Assembly (NCBI GenBank): GCA_016932815.1
Contig: JAFGCC010000007.1
Span: 1 to 59,701, forward strand
Reading direction: 5' to 3'
Length of the DNA stretch: 59,701 nucleotides
Source: Microcaldota archaeon
GTDB taxonomy: Archaea; Micrarchaeota; Micrarchaeia; Anstonellales; Bilamarchaeaceae
Shown here: positions 8,000 through 17,875 of the stretch, one piece after another
How the letters are laid out: each line of letters begins with the position of its first letter
Numbering within the stretch: the first letter of the stretch is position 1
Notes under the pieces: generated by a model
Told to the model about the DNA's origin: nothing
Database searches by the model: none
What the model saw: the letters and a program-made list of their open reading frames with translations, nothing else
Program-made: the position numbers and the translations under genes

Positions 8000-9133
8000 T
8001 TACGCGATTGCGGCTTCGACAATTCCCACTCCCAGCTTCTTTTTCTTGAAGAATTCGAACACCGCCCCGTATGCGAATAGCGAAATTCCGGCAATTAGGA
8101 GCGGGAGCCTCAGGTCCCCCCAGAGCAGGTATGCCCCGATTGCAAGAAGCGCGCCCATGGCCCTGCCCGCATTCAGCAAGAGTTCGCGCCCGTGCATTGC
8201 AGGGTGCAGTTTCCCGCACCTATCGACCAGGATTGCATTCGAGAATGGGAAAAACAGGTTCCTAAAAAACATCGCCACCACCACCGATGCGAACCACGCT
8301 GCAGGCTCATACGAAGCCGAGCACAGCGCCATTCCCGCACCGAAGCCCGCAGAGGAGAAGAGGAGGAATCCCCTGCGGTTGCCCAGTTCATCCGACATCT
8401 TCGCAAAAACCATCGACAGGGCTATGCTAAGCAGGCCCGCGGCGCTAAAGAACATCCCAAAGCCCAAGGGCTCATCAAAGTATCCCAGCGTTATCATCGG
8501 GATTAGGATGAAAGTCCCCATCCCGCCAAAGCCCTCCATAAATATTAAGGTGCGCAAGCCCGCAATCTCGCCTAGGCTCTCAGAATTATTGATGGCGGCC
8601 GCTTCATTGGGCGCACAATCCCCGCGCAGGAGCACAAGCCCCGGAACCAGAAGGAGGGCGGAGAGCAGGAAGAGTGCGGGAAAGCCCCAGAACACCACGA
8701 TTATGCCTGCTATGGCGGGGCAGAAAATCCCCGCAAAAGAGCCCATGCCCACGTAAATGGCGCTCTCTATGGCGTTCTTCCCCTTTTTGTATGTGAACCA
8801 GAGCGCATTGAACGGAACCCAGAAAAGCGGGAATACCGCGCTTCCTATTAGCGCCAAGGCTAGCGCCCCCCAGATTCCCCCTAGAAACGCAAGCGCGATT
8901 AGGGCTGCCATCTGCGAGAGCAGCCCCCACCTGAGGCTTCCCCAGCCCGATTGCCCCTGCAGGCAAAGCAGCGCAATCGGCGCGGCATAATAAGCAAATC
9001 CGTAGAGCAGCATCTCCAGAATGCCCATGCCGCTCTCCTCAAAATAGAGATAGATAATAGAAGTGCCCAGCGTGAGAGCGGCAGTCCAGACTGCAAATAT
9101 CCAGACAAGCTGCCCCCTGCAGGCTTTTCCCAT
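8000..9133 (-). CDS. Major facilitator superfamily transporter
   Basis: A 377-residue protein with about 11-12 hydrophobic helices and the MFS loop 2-3-like signature in its second half (AKMSDELGNRRG, about residue 240). ATG 9133 (MGKACRG) is chosen because it places a short basic N-terminus right before TM1; longer versions would overlap the divergent gene at 9186. The substrate cannot be told. It is divergent from the secreted protein at 9186 and convergent with acylphosphatase. Confidence 0.88.
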   Translation of the reverse strand: MGKACRGQLVWIFAVWTAALTLGTSIIYLYFEESGMGILEMLLYGFAYYAAPIALLCLQGQSGWGSLRWGLLSQMAALIALAFLGGIWGALALALIGSAVFPLFWVPFNALWFTYKKGKNAIESAIYVGMGSFAGIFCPAIAGIIVVFWGFPALFLLSALLLVPGLVLLRGDCAPNEAAAINNSESLGEIAGLRTLIFMEGFGGMGTFILIPMITLGYFDEPLGFGMFFSAAGLLSIALSMVFAKMSDELGNRRGFLLFSSAGFGAGMALCSASYEPAAWFASVVVAMFFRNLFFPFSNAILVDRCGKLHPAMHGRELLLNAGRAMGALLAIGAYLLWGDLRLPLLIAGISLFAYGAVFEFFKKKKLGVGIVEAAIA

Positions 9134-9185
9134 TCGCAGATTGTGCGGGGATAGGTTTTTATTATTAGCAACCAAAAAACAGCCC

Positions 9186-9983
9186 ATGAAGTGGATTCTC
9201 GCTTTTGCGCTCCTTGTGGGGCTGGTTTTCCCGCTCCAGATGATTGAGCCCATATTAACCGAAATTTCCGATGGGCAGACAATAGAACTTGGGACGATGG
9301 GCCCGGGGCAGACAGTTGAGCTCCAGCTCCACCCGAAAGTCTATGAGGGCGGAATCCACGGGATAGGGGGCAATTACGACCTGGCTTATGCCGGCTCGCT
9401 GCCCCAGGGCTGGTCTTCGCAGAAGAGCAAGCTTTATGGCAGCCCCCTGCAGGTGAAAATAACCGCAGACCCCTATGCGGATGAAGGGACCTACACCCTG
9501 CCCATCTTGGTGGAAGATGAGGGCAACGGGGAAGAGCTAGGGACAATCACGTTTTACGTGCATGTTGAAATAAGCACGGATGTTATGGACTTTTCGGTTT
9601 CGCCTTCGGAGAGGACCGTTGGGATAGGCCACCCCGCCCGCTTTGAGATACTAATAAACAACCACGGGAACGCAGGCGACACCTTCAGCATAAGTTCCGA
9701 AGGGGTTGCCAAATGGGATTTTACCAAGCTGGTCTATATCCCGCCGCAAAGCAGCAAGGTAATCTCCTATGAGGTTGCGGCATTTGAGGAGGAGGACTAT
9801 TCTTCCCTCATTACGGTTGAGTCCTCTTCATCCTCGCGGGTTTCTGCCTCCGAGCCCATAACAATCCACGTGCAGCCCGACACGCTCTCAGATTACAAGG
9901 CGGTAAACAACGGGGCCCTCCTATTCCCAATAATCGAGGCACCGGTTTACGCGCTTATAGGGCTGCTCTCAAACCTCTGGTGA
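9186..9983 (+). CDS. Exported beta-sandwich protein with C-terminal anchor
   Basis: A 265-residue protein starting at ATG 9186 (MKWILAFALL) with an N-terminal signal peptide of ~20 residues and a hydrophobic helix at the very C-terminus (about residues 244-262). In between are two beta-rich regions. The second (about 130-225, with FEILINNHGNAGDTFSI) has the look of a NEW3/CARDB-type surface Ig-like domain. It is probably a cell-surface protein tethered by its C-terminus. The TATA-like TTTTTATTATTA at about 9156 fits a nearly leaderless start. Confidence 0.8.
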   Translation: MKWILAFALLVGLVFPLQMIEPILTEISDGQTIELGTMGPGQTVELQLHPKVYEGGIHGIGGNYDLAYAGSLPQGWSSQKSKLYGSPLQVKITADPYADEGTYTLPILVEDEGNGEELGTITFYVHVEISTDVMDFSVSPSERTVGIGHPARFEILINNHGNAGDTFSISSEGVAKWDFTKLVYIPPQSSKVISYEVAAFEEEDYSSLITVESSSSSRVSASEPITIHVQPDTLSDYKAVNNGALLFPIIEAPVYALIGLLSNLW

Positions 9984-10029
9984 TTCTTGGGGGCAGGGAG
10001 GTTGCCTCATGCAGTAGTGAGGGATATTT

Positions 10030-11658
10030 ATGAGCAAGACTCCAGCCAAAAAAAAGAACCCCCCCAAAGCCAATCCCGCAAAGGGGAGCCGCCCTGCAAA
10101 AAAAGAACCCCAGCCTACTGAAGAAAACAGGGCGCAGGCTGCAAAATATGCCGCTAAGCAACTGCTAGCTGGGAACACAAGCCTTGCAAAAATCAAGCAG
10201 GAAGCCGCAAGGAAATTCAATCTCCCCAATTTCCTTAGGAATTCGGAGATACTTCCCCAGCTTCCAAAAAGTGCGCCTAAAAGGGTGCGCGCCCTCCTCC
10301 TAAAGCGCCCTTCACGGACAGCATCCGGGGTAACCCCGGTGGCCCTGATGATAAAGCCCGAAGGCTCCTGCCCGTTTTCGTGCATATACTGCCCCTACAC
10401 CGGGAAGGCGGCAAAAAGCTACACCGGAGAAGAGCCTGCGGCGTTGCGCGCAAGGCAGTTCGGTTTTGATGCCCTAGCACAGGTCCAAGGAAGGCTCAGG
10501 CACTATGCGGAAACCGGCCACCCGACCGACAAGTGCGAGGCAATCATAATGGGGGGAACGTTCCTTTCAATGCCCGAAAAATACAAGCGCGCATTCGTAA
10601 AGAAAATGTACGACGGGTTCAACAACAAGCCCTCAAGAAGCATCGCAAACGCGAAAAAGATAAACGAGTCCGCAAAATGCAGGGTGGTCGGGCTAACAAT
10701 GGAAACCCGCCCGGATGTTTGCAAGAAGGCGCACATACGCGAGATGCTCTCTTATGGGGCAACGCGGGTGGAGCTTGGAGTCCAGAATCCGGATGACATT
10801 ATCTATAAAAAAATAAACCGCGGGCACAGCGTAAAAGACGTGGAGAACGCAACCAAATGGTTGAGGGATTCCGCATTCAAGGTCTGCTACCACCTAATGC
10901 CCGGGCTCCCAGGCTCAGGCCCAAAAAAAGACGTGCAGATGGTAAAGCGCGTCTTCTTAGATTCAAGGTTCATGCCGGATATGCTAAAGGTTTATCCCAC
11001 CCTCGTCCTGGGAGGAACAATCCTCTCGGAAATGGCGGCTCAGGGCAAGTACGAACCGTATTCAACAGAAGAAGCCGCGGATGTAATTTCCGAATTCTAC
11101 CGCCACATCCCAAAATGGGCACGGGTTATGAGGATACAGCGCGACATCCCCTCCGGGCTAATTGGGGCAGGAGTGGAAAAGAGCAACCTGCGCGAGCTAG
11201 TTGAAGCGGCGGTAAGGAGGAAGGGAATAGACGCAAAGGAAATCCGCTACCGCGAGCCTGGGGTGCGCAAGCTTCCAACAGAGAAGCCCGAACTCTGCCG
11301 CACAGACTATCTTGCAGCAGGCGGCAGGGAAATATTCCTCTCAATTGAAGCCGGGAACTGCATCCTTGGTTTTGCAAGGCTGAGGATTCCGCATTCCCCG
11401 TTTGTAGAAGAAATCCCCAAATCCTCCGCGCTAATTAGGGAGCTCCACGTTTACGGCCCGGAAACGTCAATAGGCAGAAAAGGCGAATCCGCGCAGCACC
11501 GCTCATTTGGGAGCGCGCTCCTAAAAGAAGCAGAATACATCGCAAAGGAAGAATGCGGGAAAGCGGAAATGGTAATAATAAGCGGAGTGGGTGCGAGGCG
11601 CTACTATTACAAGCATGGGTATGCGCCCAAGGGCCCGTATGTTGCAAAGAAGCTCTAG
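10030..11658 (+). CDS. elp3: Elp3 family tRNA uridine(34) acyltransferase
   Basis: A 542-residue Elp3 homologue. Elp3 installs the carboxymethyl group at C5 of wobble uridine in tRNA using acetyl-CoA and radical SAM chemistry. The radical SAM [4Fe-4S] motif is C114-x3-C118-x2-C121 (CPFSCIYC). Conserved Elp3 segments include ETRPD, GATRVELGVQ and YHLMPGLPGS. The C-terminal ~110 residues are the GNAT domain (GSALLKEAE, then YYYKHGY). The N-terminal 35 residues are a Lys/Pro-rich tail. The 3' end overlaps the convergent coiled-coil gene by 4 bases. Confidence 0.96.
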   Translation: MSKTPAKKKNPPKANPAKGSRPAKKEPQPTEENRAQAAKYAAKQLLAGNTSLAKIKQEAARKFNLPNFLRNSEILPQLPKSAPKRVRALLLKRPSRTASGVTPVALMIKPEGSCPFSCIYCPYTGKAAKSYTGEEPAALRARQFGFDALAQVQGRLRHYAETGHPTDKCEAIIMGGTFLSMPEKYKRAFVKKMYDGFNNKPSRSIANAKKINESAKCRVVGLTMETRPDVCKKAHIREMLSYGATRVELGVQNPDDIIYKKINRGHSVKDVENATKWLRDSAFKVCYHLMPGLPGSGPKKDVQMVKRVFLDSRFMPDMLKVYPTLVLGGTILSEMAAQGKYEPYSTEEAADVISEFYRHIPKWARVMRIQRDIPSGLIGAGVEKSNLRELVEAAVRRKGIDAKEIRYREPGVRKLPTEKPELCRTDYLAAGGREIFLSIEAGNCILGFARLRIPHSPFVEEIPKSSALIRELHVYGPETSIGRKGESAQHRSFGSALLKEAEYIAKEECGKAEMVIISGVGARRYYYKHGYAPKGPYVAKKL

Positions 11659-12485
11659 ATTGAGAGGTGGAGCTCCTCCTCCTCGCTTCCGATTGCCTCC
11701 CTGCGCGCTTTTAGGTGGTCCATGTATTGCGCCTGGAGCTCCTTGAATTCCTCCTGCTGCGCCTCGTTGAACGTGATTGCCTGCATCTCCGCATTCTTGA
11801 TTTGCAGCTGCACGCTCACTTTTGCCAGCTCCTTCTCGTTTTCCGTGAAATCGGGAAGCTTGGATTTGGGAATCCAGAAATATTCGTTGTTGACTACCAC
11901 CCTGCCCTCATCCAGGTCGTCTGTGCACTTAACGAGCCTTCCCCCGCTTTCCTTGCACCTAATCCCAACGCGGTTTAGGAGGCGCACAATCTTCTTCCCC
12001 TTCTCCCCTCCGAAATCCGCACTTGAATCGCCCGGCTCCCCATGCCTCAGGGCCTCCCCCACGCATTCTTTTACGTCTTTTTCCGAGCCCGCAAGAAGTA
12101 TGTTGAGCTTTCCTATCTCGTTCTTGTTCTCGAGGTTCCTGCGCATGATTTTCCCCCTCTCTGCCAGGTATAGGTATATGTCCCCCTCCTTGTTTCGCAT
12201 CGCATCCTGCACCTCATCCTTGGGCAGCCTTGCGACCATCTCCCCTATCTCATCAATTTTCTTCTGGTTTGGGACTATCACCTTCATCCTCCTGCCTTCA
12301 AGCTTCCCCTCTATTATCTTGAGCTTGGAGCGGGAGTCGTGGAGGTCCTCTTCTATCTCCCGCACCAGGGCCGAATGCTCCCCTGCCTTGTTCTTTATGT
12401 ATTCTAGCTTGTATTCTTCTTCTGCGACCTTCTTGCGCAGTTCAATGTAAGCGCCAATTTCACGTGCGGTAAGCCTCTCGTCCAT
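11655..12485 (-). CDS. Coiled-coil protein, hypothetical
   Basis: A 276-residue soluble protein. Residues 1-130 form a long charged coiled coil (heptad-like Leu/Ile/Glu/Lys). About 130-215 is a small mixed domain with KKIVRLLNRVGIRCKES and a WIPKSKL segment. Residues 215-276 are coiled coil again. No family was recognised. ATG 12485 lies 14 bases after the stop of the Lon-like protease gene on the same strand, so co-transcription is likely. Confidence 0.8.
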   Translation of the reverse strand: MDERLTAREIGAYIELRKKVAEEEYKLEYIKNKAGEHSALVREIEEDLHDSRSKLKIIEGKLEGRRMKVIVPNQKKIDEIGEMVARLPKDEVQDAMRNKEGDIYLYLAERGKIMRRNLENKNEIGKLNILLAGSEKDVKECVGEALRHGEPGDSSADFGGEKGKKIVRLLNRVGIRCKESGGRLVKCTDDLDEGRVVVNNEYFWIPKSKLPDFTENEKELAKVSVQLQIKNAEMQAITFNEAQQEEFKELQAQYMDHLKARREAIGSEEEELHLSI

Positions 12486-12499
12486 TCAAACCACGCCCC

Positions 12500-14158
12500 T
12501 TATTTCCCCTGAATATTTTTTATAAATAGAGGTAGGATTAGCAGCAGGGCAAACGCCCCCGCGCAAACGCTTTCTTGGCACTGAGGGCATTCGCACTCCC
12601 CTTCTTCGGAGGCGGTGGCGCTTCCCATAAACAGCCCGGAGGTGTGCGCATCATCGACCTGCTGCCCCACCCCTTCCATCGCGTAGGAAAAGAGCGCAAC
12701 GGCGTAAGCGCCTTCGGCATCCCCCGCCGCTGCAAGGTAGTCCGAGTGCGCCCGGAACGTGCTTCCCCACAGGGTTTCCCTGCTCCCGTAATTGACTACG
12801 GAAATGTCAAGGCCTTCAACCCCCTCTTCTTCTACGATTTCGTATGCCTTCTCAAAGGAAATCGCATAAGCTAGTTCGTAAACCGCCCCGGCGTATTCTC
12901 CCTCCCCATACAGCTCCATCCCGTTCTGGTAGGTTTCCGATTCGTCTATGTAAGTATAATTGGAGCTGAAATTGACGAACATCTCCGCGTTCTGCCTCAT
13001 TAATTCCTCATCCATGAGCTCGCCCCCGATGCGCTTTGCCGTCTCCTGCATCATGGATGCGGCGTCGCACCATGCAAGGGCGTAATTGAGTTCATATACT
13101 ATCAGGTATTCTTCCTCGCGCGTATTCGCGTCGTTCTCCCTGAACAATTCAAGCTGGTTGCGCGCCCTCTTCTCGCGGGCCTGCGCACCCATCACCCATT
13201 CGTAGTTCTCGTAGGTAAGTTTCGCATCCCCAATTCCCTCAAGGCAGCCTTCTACTTCCCCAACCTTGCCTTCGACGTCCGGATTTTCTATGTGCAATAG
13301 GGAATCCGCCATTATGAAATTGAGGAATGCGCCGTTTGCCGCAGAATAATAGTATCCTTTTTCAAGAAGCTCCTCCTGCTGGCCCAAGAGTTCCAGGTAA
13401 TATGCGCGTATGGGCGCGTCTTCAAGCTTCCCTATGGTTTGCCTCTCCCGCTCAATCATGCTCTCTGTTATCGCCTTGAAATTCCCGTCTTTTTCCCCCG
13501 CATAATCATCTAGTTCGGGGATAGGCGCAACGCTGAGGTTTAGCGGGCGCTCTTCTGGGGTTGCCCCGTAGAAGAAGAAATCCCTTGCCTCTTCGAATGT
13601 TTCAACTTCGTAGATTGTTATGCCGCTTATTCCTTCTAGGAGGAGTTTTTCGTCCATGCTCTGGATGGGGGTTAGGAAGTACTTTTTCCCGTTTGCTTTC
13701 GCGCTTAGGGCTTTCTCGTATAGCCCGCCTACCTGCAATACCTGCCCGTCTTCGGAAATTGCCCCTGTCATCGTGGCCTGCCGCGTGATTTCCTCCCCGC
13801 TAAATAGGGAATATGCCATGATTGCGAATGCCGCCCCGCCCGAAGGGCCCTGAACGAATTCGCTATTGTCCTTTATGCTAAGGAGGGCGTCGCATTCTTC
13901 CCCGTCATGCGCGTAATCCCTTGCAACATCCGCCGCAATCGAGAAGCTCTCCTGCAAGTCCCTGTCAGTATTCGGGTTGGCATTGATGTATGCGCCCCCA
14001 TTCCCATCCACCAGGCGTATCTCCACCGGGACGATTGAGCCTACGCTTGAGCCTTCCCCTATCCCTGAAACCGCGGGAAGCCCCAGGCTCACGCTTCCTT
14101 CGCATTCCATGGCGGCGGCAAATGAAATTATCAGCAAAGCGAGGATTAGGAATCTCAT
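12500..14158 (-). CDS. Exported Lon-type (S16) serine protease without AAA domain
   Basis: A 552-residue protein starting at ATG 14158 (MRFLILALLIIS) with a clear signal peptide. Residues about 20-190 are a Lon proteolytic domain with the Ser-Lys dyad: Ser in QGPSGGAAFA, MTGAISEDGQVLQVGG, and Lys in LYEKALSAK. There is no AAA+ module. Residues 200-500 are helical, and the last ~20 residues are a hydrophobic anchor (FALLLILPLFI) after a Cys-pair (CECPQC). The protease should thus face outside the cell, tethered by its C-terminus. Longer starts upstream would add a non-signal extension and overlap the promoter. Confidence 0.88.
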   Translation of the reverse strand: MRFLILALLIISFAAAMECEGSVSLGLPAVSGIGEGSSVGSIVPVEIRLVDGNGGAYINANPNTDRDLQESFSIAADVARDYAHDGEECDALLSIKDNSEFVQGPSGGAAFAIMAYSLFSGEEITRQATMTGAISEDGQVLQVGGLYEKALSAKANGKKYFLTPIQSMDEKLLLEGISGITIYEVETFEEARDFFFYGATPEERPLNLSVAPIPELDDYAGEKDGNFKAITESMIERERQTIGKLEDAPIRAYYLELLGQQEELLEKGYYYSAANGAFLNFIMADSLLHIENPDVEGKVGEVEGCLEGIGDAKLTYENYEWVMGAQAREKRARNQLELFRENDANTREEEYLIVYELNYALAWCDAASMMQETAKRIGGELMDEELMRQNAEMFVNFSSNYTYIDESETYQNGMELYGEGEYAGAVYELAYAISFEKAYEIVEEEGVEGLDISVVNYGSRETLWGSTFRAHSDYLAAAGDAEGAYAVALFSYAMEGVGQQVDDAHTSGLFMGSATASEEGECECPQCQESVCAGAFALLLILPLFIKNIQGK

Positions 14159-14292
14159 TTTCCCACATTCTGCGGGCTTCTTTATAAAACAAATAGTTAT
14201 GTGCCCCCAACGCCGTGTTTGGCAAATACGCCGCACTTTTCCACGGTCATTATCCAGCCTAACTAATAAGATAAAAGGGAAAAGTTCCAAAC

Positions 14293-14336
14293 ATTCCCGC
14301 CCTCGCCCATCGTATGGTGCACAGTGGGGCGGGAAT
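14293..14336. repeat. 10-bp perfect hairpin after tRNA-Gly
   Basis: ATTCCCGCCC at 14293-14302 pairs perfectly with GGGCGGGAAT at 14327-14336, with a 24-base loop. It begins 4 bases beyond the 3' end of the minus-strand tRNA-Gly. It is plausibly a 3' processing or termination structure. Confidence 0.5.
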
Positions 14337-14340
14337 ATTT

Positions 14341-14410
14341 GCGACCGCCGGGGTTCGAACCCGGGTCATTGGCTTGGGAAGCCAAGATCCTGCCGCTAGA
14401 CTACGGTCGC
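14341..14410 (-). tRNA. tRNA-Gly (CCC)
   Basis: A complete 70-base cloverleaf on the minus strand: acceptor GCGACCG with CGGTCGC, anticodon arm TTGGC-TTCCCAA-GCCAA (anticodon CCC), and T arm CCGGG-TTCGAAC-CCCGG. No intron, and no encoded CCA. A TATA-like TTATAAAAAG lies about 35 bases upstream (near 14445) on the same strand. Confidence 0.97.
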
Positions 14411-14556
14411 GCAAAATAAAGCAAGGAATTTATGTACCCAAATTCTTTTTATAACTGCCGTTCCCCGAACCGCGGGGAAGCCCTGCCTTATGCAACGCCT
14501 TAACGGAAACCTCCCCCCGCCAGCTTTTTATTCTAAAGCAACCCAAATACCCCAAA

Positions 14557-16401
14557 GTGGCAAGGAGAATCTATTTTAGGCATGAAAAATTGCGCAAGCA
14601 GCAGGAGCCCCTGATACAGGATGCCTACTCCGCAATAGAGGCAAAAGAGCACCTCCTAGCGCACGCGCCAGTCGGGCTGGGAAAAAGTGATGCGCTGCTC
14701 TCCCCTGCAATCTCCTATGCCCTAGAGCACAACAAGACCGTATTCTTCTTAACCCCCAAAATATCGCAGCACCGGATTGCAATGGAGGTGGTGCAGGGGC
14801 TTGCGGCAAAATACGAGCTTGAGAACCTGCGAGCAGTAGACCTAATAGGCAGGAAACACGCGTGCATAGACCCGGTTCTCTCGGACATGGACGCAGAAGG
14901 CTTCTACCAGTCGTGCGAGAGGAAAAGGAAAAACGAGCAGTGCCCCTATTTTAGGAACGCAAAAGGCTACAACAGGCTTGATGAATCTCGCGCAATAAGG
15001 CTCTTTAAGAAGGTGGAGGATTCGTATGGGTGCGGGATGCACCACGAAGACCTAGTGGCGATGGGCAGGGACAGTGAAGCGTGCCCCTACGAATGGCTAA
15101 CCAGGCTCGCATCAGGCTCGAATGTCATAATCGCCGACTACTTCCACATGATGCTCCCTTACATCCGCGACATCCTCCTTGCCAAAATACGCAAGAAGCC
15201 CTCAGAATCAATCCTGATTGTGGATGAGGCGCACAATCTCGCAAAGAGGGTGCGGGACCAGCTTTCGGTTTCCACCAATTCATTCCTATTATCCAAGATG
15301 GACAAGGAGCTAAGGGCGCTCGGCCTAAAGAGCAACATCACTTCCAAGTTCAACCGCTGGGCGAAATACAACCTCTCAAATTCAAGGGAGAAATTGGTAA
15401 TGAAGGAGATGTTCTTTGAGGCACTCTCAAATGAGCAGTACTCCCCGCAGGAATTGGTGGACTACCTTGAGAGCTGCGGAGAGGCGTTCATAGGGACAAC
15501 CGGAAAAAAGAGCTTCGCCCTCCGCTTTGCGAGATTCCTTGCTGCCTGGATTGATTCGGACGATTCGGTCCCGTGCGTGCGCATACTCCGCAGGAGGGGC
15601 GAAAACTTCTTCCTATCCAAAAAAGCGCTTGACCCCTCAAGTGCGACTTCCAGGATGAACGACGTGCATTCTGCAATCCTTACAAGCGGAACCCTGCTTC
15701 CAATGGAGATGCACCGCGACGTTTTGGGGCTGGATGCTTCAAGGACGAAGATGAAGCAATACCCCTCGCCCTTTGGCCATTCTAGCAAGCTCAACATAAT
15801 CCTAGAAGGATTCACGACAAGGTATTCCCGGAGGGAGCCCTCAGAATACAAGAGGATTGCGCATATGCTGGATTTGCTAATTGCGCAGAGCCCCGGAGGA
15901 AGCGCACTCTTTTTCCCCTCGTATAAAGTGATGGGCGCAATAGTGCCGTTTATGGCGTCTGATTCGCTGCACATGCAGCGCGAGAGAATGGCGCCATCGG
16001 AAGTGAGTTGCCTCCTCTCCGATTTTAGGCGCGGAGGAACCCTCTGCTGCGTGCAGGGCGGCTCCCTAAGCGAAGGCCTGGATTACTGCAAAGGGGAGAT
16101 AAAAACCGCGGTTATAGTGGGAATAGCACTAGAAGAGATGAGCCTGGAAGTTGAAGCCCTAATAGACCACTACGACGATAAATTCGGGAGGGGATGGGAT
16201 TATGGTTATTTATATCCCGGAGTAATCAAGGCGGTGCAGTCTGCGGGAAGGGCGATAAGGAAGGACGAAGACCGCGCCGCAATAATTTACATGGACGAGA
16301 GGTTCAAGTGGAAGAATTACCGCTCGCTGCTTCCAAAGGAAGAAAGGTTCACCGTTACTGCGGAACCCATGCAATACCTCTCCGAATTCTGGAAAGGCTA
16401 G
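14557..16401 (+). CDS. XPD/Rad3-family Fe-S DNA helicase
   Basis: A 614-residue superfamily 2 helicase from GTG 14557, placed ~25 bases after a TATA-like TTTTTATTCTAAA, so probably leaderless. Walker A is APVGLGKSD (about residues 37-45), the DEAH box is IVDEAHN (about 222-228), and later motifs are SGTLL, GGSLSEGLDY and QSAGRAIR. Between Walker A and DEAH sit the Cys residues of an XPD-type iron-sulfur cluster (HACID, QSCER, EQCPY, EACPY). XPD unwinds DNA 5'-3' and in archaea is linked to repair. It is followed by the RFC large subunit gene. Confidence 0.93.
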   Translation: MARRIYFRHEKLRKQQEPLIQDAYSAIEAKEHLLAHAPVGLGKSDALLSPAISYALEHNKTVFFLTPKISQHRIAMEVVQGLAAKYELENLRAVDLIGRKHACIDPVLSDMDAEGFYQSCERKRKNEQCPYFRNAKGYNRLDESRAIRLFKKVEDSYGCGMHHEDLVAMGRDSEACPYEWLTRLASGSNVIIADYFHMMLPYIRDILLAKIRKKPSESILIVDEAHNLAKRVRDQLSVSTNSFLLSKMDKELRALGLKSNITSKFNRWAKYNLSNSREKLVMKEMFFEALSNEQYSPQELVDYLESCGEAFIGTTGKKSFALRFARFLAAWIDSDDSVPCVRILRRRGENFFLSKKALDPSSATSRMNDVHSAILTSGTLLPMEMHRDVLGLDASRTKMKQYPSPFGHSSKLNIILEGFTTRYSRREPSEYKRIAHMLDLLIAQSPGGSALFFPSYKVMGAIVPFMASDSLHMQRERMAPSEVSCLLSDFRRGGTLCCVQGGSLSEGLDYCKGEIKTAVIVGIALEEMSLEVEALIDHYDDKFGRGWDYGYLYPGVIKAVQSAGRAIRKDEDRAAIIYMDERFKWKNYRSLLPKEERFTVTAEPMQYLSEFWKG

Positions 16402-16465
16402 ACAAGGAACTCTGAATCGGGATACGATTAAAAACATAATTCAATAATTGTGCAAAGGTGGGAAC

Positions 16466-17875
16466 ATGCTTCTTGCGCAGAAATACGCACCCAAAAATCT
16501 CGATGAGGTCCTAGGCAACCTTACCGCCAAGAAGCAGCTAAAGCGCTGGATGCTAACCTGGATGAGGGGGCAAAGGCAAATCCCGCTCTTCATCGCAGGC
16601 CCGACGGGAATAGGGAAATCCGCAATGGTATATTCGCTTGCAAAAGAGCTTGACCTAGAACTCCTTGAAATGGGCCCAAGCGATTTCAGGGACAAAGAGA
16701 GGGTTGAGCGCATCTTAGGAGGCTCGATGAGTGCCGCGACGCTCTCAGGCAAGCACAAGCTAATCTTAATTGATGATGCAGATGCGATGGGAAAAGAGGA
16801 CAAGGGCGGAGTCTCCGCAATCTCAAAACTCCTCAAGGATTCCCCGTTCCCGATAATAGTTACCGCGCAGGATGCGTGGGACCGCAAGATAATGTCCCTT
16901 CGCTCCTACTGCTCGGTAGTGCAGCTAAAGCGCCCGATTGCGCCAAGCATCGCAAAGCTTCTCCTGCATATCGCAGCGGAAGAAAAAATGCGCGTTTCCG
17001 AAGACGAGGCAAACGCGATTGCGGAGAACGCGCACGGCGACATCCGCGCCGCGATAAACGATTTGCAGGCAAGGGGCCCGGGGCAGAGGGACCGCGAAAA
17101 GGACATCTTCACAAAGATGAAAAACCTGTTCTGGGCGCAAACATATCCCGATGCGAAGGCGGTTTCTTTTGGGAACATCGAGCACGACCTCCTAAAATTG
17201 TGGATTGAAGAAAATATCCCGATTGCGTATTCGCCTTCGGACACTCCCGCAGCCTACAACATGCTCTCTCGCGCGGACATCTTTGATGGAAGGATAAAAA
17301 GAAGGCAGTCCTGGGGCCTCCTAAAATATTCAAGCGACCTCATGACCGCAGGCGTTTCCTTATCGAGGGGGGACATGCGCCCGAAATTCGCAAGGTTCCA
17401 ATTCCCAACTTTCCTAAAGAAGATGAAAGCCACTTCCGCGGCAAGGGCGACTACGCGCTCGCTCCTAACAAAAATCGGGAGGAAGATGCACACGTCCCCA
17501 AAGAGGGCGGAATCCTACCTGCCCGTTTTCGCCGCAATGTGCGAAGAGGACGAAGAGTATTTTGAAACCAACTACCATTTTGAGGAAAAGGAAATAGAAT
17601 TCCTAAAGAAGTTCGCGCCGAAAACGGGGAGGAAGAAAAAGGTTCCCGCGAAGAAGGCTCCCGCAGGTGAAAAAGGGAATGAGCCCAACGGGGAAAAGCC
17701 CAAGGAAGAAAAGAAAGAGGCTCCCAGGGAATCCCCGAAGAAAGAAGAGAGCGGGAAGGGCGAAGGCGAATCCGAAGGGGAAAAAGAGGAAGAACTCCCA
17801 ATCAAGAAACTGGGCAAGCCCGCAAGGCCTCCGAGGGAAGAGCACAAAGGGCCCAAGCTCCACGAATTCTTCTAA
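16466..17875 (+). CDS. rfcL: Replication factor C large subunit
   Basis: A 469-residue clamp-loader subunit that, with RFC small subunits, opens and loads PCNA on DNA. The start is ATG 16466 (MLLAQKYAPKN), preceded by GGTGGG. RFC box 2, LAQKYAPKNLDEVLGN, is at the N-terminus. Walker A is AGPTGIGKSA (about residues 43-52) and Walker B is LILIDDADAM, with DDAD instead of the usual DEXX. Residues ~385-455 are a Lys/Glu-rich linker, and the extreme C-terminus PKLHEFF is a PCNA-interacting (PIP-like) peptide. Confidence 0.95.
   Translation: MLLAQKYAPKNLDEVLGNLTAKKQLKRWMLTWMRGQRQIPLFIAGPTGIGKSAMVYSLAKELDLELLEMGPSDFRDKERVERILGGSMSAATLSGKHKLILIDDADAMGKEDKGGVSAISKLLKDSPFPIIVTAQDAWDRKIMSLRSYCSVVQLKRPIAPSIAKLLLHIAAEEKMRVSEDEANAIAENAHGDIRAAINDLQARGPGQRDREKDIFTKMKNLFWAQTYPDAKAVSFGNIEHDLLKLWIEENIPIAYSPSDTPAAYNMLSRADIFDGRIKRRQSWGLLKYSSDLMTAGVSLSRGDMRPKFARFQFPTFLKKMKATSAARATTRSLLTKIGRKMHTSPKRAESYLPVFAAMCEEDEEYFETNYHFEEKEIEFLKKFAPKTGRKKKVPAKKAPAGEKGNEPNGEKPKEEKKEAPRESPKKEESGKGEGESEGEKEEELPIKKLGKPARPPREEHKGPKLHEFF

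Noticed and set aside
14281-14340. Second tRNA next to tRNA-Gly
   Set aside because: Only a simple 10-bp hairpin, without D, anticodon and T arms.
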